64,000 bases of DNA, from positions 1,258,932 through 1,322,931 of the forward strand of contig PTFA01000024.1 of the NCBI GenBank assembly GCA_003342895.1. The letters run 5' to 3'. Every line of letters starts with the position of its first letter. Position 1 is the stretch's first letter. Shown here piece by piece: positions 62,104 through 64,000 of the stretch. This DNA comes from Casuarius casuarius (taxonomy: Eukaryota > Chordata > Aves > Casuariiformes > Casuariidae). The notes under the pieces were generated by a model that worked only from the letters and a program-made list of their open reading frames with translations, did not search any database and was not told where the DNA came from. Both the position numbers and the translations under genes were made by a program.

Positions 62104-64000
62104 CCCCCCAAACCCCACGGTTGGTGAAACAAGCTTACATTAAGGTACCCTCACATTAAATTCTTACTAGGTGTTGCAAGATAGATCTAAGAAGCAGCAC
62201 ACACCCTGCATTCCTATTTCTCTCTCCCAAACTGTTCCCCTCCTTCCTTGGCCTGGTCAGTTAATTTATTTTCACCCACAAGCTAAATCTCCATGGGGCG
62301 TTGCTGGCGAACGTGGGCAAACCTCAGGCACGTGGGGAGTTGTGCCGGGCCAGGCGGCGGGGTGCAGAGGGGGTGAGCATGCAGGACTGCAGCTAGCCAC
62401 GGGATGCAGCGCCGCTGGCAGGAGCATGGTGCTGGGACAGCGAGCAGGCATGCAGATCCTTTTGGGGAGGCGATCATTATTGTTTTTCTCCCTCACTTTT
62501 TGCCGTGGCTGCTATATTTTCTGAAGTCATTCAGGACTACCCAGGGCTCTGTTTTCTCTGGCAGTTTGTTGTCTGCGCCTTGGTCAGAGTGGATTGTGCT
62601 AAATCGATTCCCTGTTTAGAGAGGAGACACTATTTGAGGTTCATCTAACCTCACTTCAGAAGCCTACTGCATCTACATCGATGCTGCGCTATAGCAGGGA
62701 GAGAGAAAAGGGCATTTTCAGATACAACTCATATGACCTCTTTTAGATGTCTGGAGATGAATCCCACTCTGTCTTCTTCACTGGAGTATTAGAACCAGGT
62801 GTTAGGATATGTTTACACAGATATTTAAGCTGCATGAATCACCCCTGTGCTGTCAGCATCTCACCTGAGAGGCAGTGTCATGGCGAACACATATGTCCTC
62901 TTCCCTGAGCAACGGCCTTTGAGGGATCAGTTGTGTTTCCCCTGTCCAGACTTGCCTTGGAAGAGGCAAGAATTTAGGTGAAAAAGGGCAAAAGGAAAAG
63001 ACCAGAGAATTCAGAGACTGGTGTTCAGGATATGAACACCCAAATGGCACCTAAACTCCTGCCAGAGGGATCAGGCATGAGGGGTTTCACCTCAGACCTC
63101 ATGTTCAGCCAGAACTTCTGGACCCAAGTGGACAGAATCACTAAGAGTGGGGCTGAGGGCCCGCAGGATAAATGACAGGCAAGTCTTCATCCAAGAGCAA
63201 CCATGAAGTGCTGGTAGCAGTCTCACGAAGCCGTTACAGACTGTGGGAATGCAACTGTCTGAAAAAAAGTAGGCTGGTTTTGGCTACTTATAATGTACCA
63301 GTTTGCCATCAGTGGAAAATAAGATTACTTGATGCTTTAATCTCCTCGTTTCATAAACTTACACAAATCTCAGATCACTAGAGTTCTATCTTTTTTTGAA
63401 GGCATTTTTTCCGCTAGCTCTGTGGAAACAGCAATAGCCTTACCAGGCTGAGAAGCAACAGCAGGCCTGGCCTCAGAAAAATGCTAAGCTGAATGATACT
63501 ATGATTGTAAGGACATCAGATATGATTAGCTGGGTCAGCTTACTATAGACTGAGATGTATAGGAATTGCAGGGGGTAAGCAGCACTAGACAAGGGCATGT
63601 CATGCAAAAGTGGGCACTGATTTTTCTAGCTGGATAAGATTACTCAGCTCAAAGATACTCTTTAAGGAAACATAAGAAAATGCTATAAATGTGAGAATAA
63701 CCATTGCTGCCACCTGATCACAGGATCAGGCTCAGCCAGCCAAAGGGAATGAGAAATGCAAAGGGTGAAATTTTCTAAAATGGGCATGCCTTTGGGGATC
63801 TCCCTCCATGACTGACAAATTATTTTTCATTTGCAAATGAGCTCAGCTTCCCATCTCCTACATGTCTGAAGACTTCTAAATCTAAATATCTAAAAGCCCC
63901 CCCCCAAAAAAAATTGGAATGCAATTACTTTACTTTGCTTTTTCACATCATCAAATAGTTGTACTAGCAATTAAGTTAGTTTTTTTTGAAGGGGGGTTCC

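Larger units (their letters stand above)
45230..64000. other. intergenic region downstream of IFNG
   Basis: No recognised gene. It contains an old CR1-like LINE (47180-48500), a near-perfect hairpin at 50958, microsatellites (55383, 62081), a small tandem repeat (55630) and GC-rich patches near 58620-58860, 61300-61400 and 62280-62460. Open frames up to 168 codons (60732-61238, minus strand) lack recognisable domains. The rest looks like unique AT-rich non-coding DNA. Confidence 0.65.

Noticed and set aside
1..64000. CRISPR arrays, bacterial operons, rRNA or tRNA genes, endogenous retrovirus genes.
   Set aside because: None were seen; the window is bird nuclear DNA and no gag-, pol- or env-like frames, paired long terminal repeats or tRNA-like folds were recognised by eye.

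Overview
The window reads as vertebrate nuclear DNA from a bird. Reasons: two intact class II cytokine genes with avian-type sequences, several CR1 LINE fragments ending in the typical avian tail (reverse-complement ATTCTATGATTC-like), compact introns and an AT-rich background with a few GC-rich islands. The interferon-gamma protein is clearly avian (it ends in Cys-Lys-Cys), but it differs from the chicken protein at many positions, so a non-galliform bird is likely. The species cannot be named from this window.

Layout: 1-8943 is intergenic, with no recognised gene. IL26 (interleukin 26) lies on the + strand, coding exons 9132-16444, five exons, 170 codons, with a TATA box at 8944 and a poly(A) signal at 17106. 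About 22.8 kb of intergenic DNA follows (about 17135-39990), holding ancient MIR-like SINE pieces, CR1 pieces and some coding-like minus-strand sequence. IFNG (interferon gamma) follows on the + strand, coding exons 40159-44382, four exons, 165 codons, with a TATA box at 39989, an AU-rich 3' UTR and a poly(A) signal at 45181. The remaining 19 kb (about 45230-64000) has no recognised gene but contains an old CR1-like LINE (47180-48500) and a 148-codon open frame convergent with IFNG.

IL26 and IFNG side by side in the same orientation is the conserved vertebrate IL22-IL26-IFNG block. IL22 should lie upstream of IL26; none of its exons could be found in the first 9 kb, so it is probably beyond the left edge. 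Both genes encode secreted helical cytokines made by T and NK-type lymphocytes. IFN-gamma is a dimeric antiviral and macrophage-activating cytokine. IL-26 is a cationic IL-10-family cytokine. All introns in both genes are phase 0 with GT-AG ends, as expected for this family.

No new biological system is evident. The best leads are regulatory and structural: tandem hairpins in the IFNG 5' UTR, a palindromic kappa-B-like site upstream of the IFNG TATA box, a CpG-rich island inside IL26 intron 3, perfect hairpins at 14100 and 50958, and several exon-like open blocks on the minus strand (3683-3838, 24911-25400, 45191-45561) that need transcript or conservation data.
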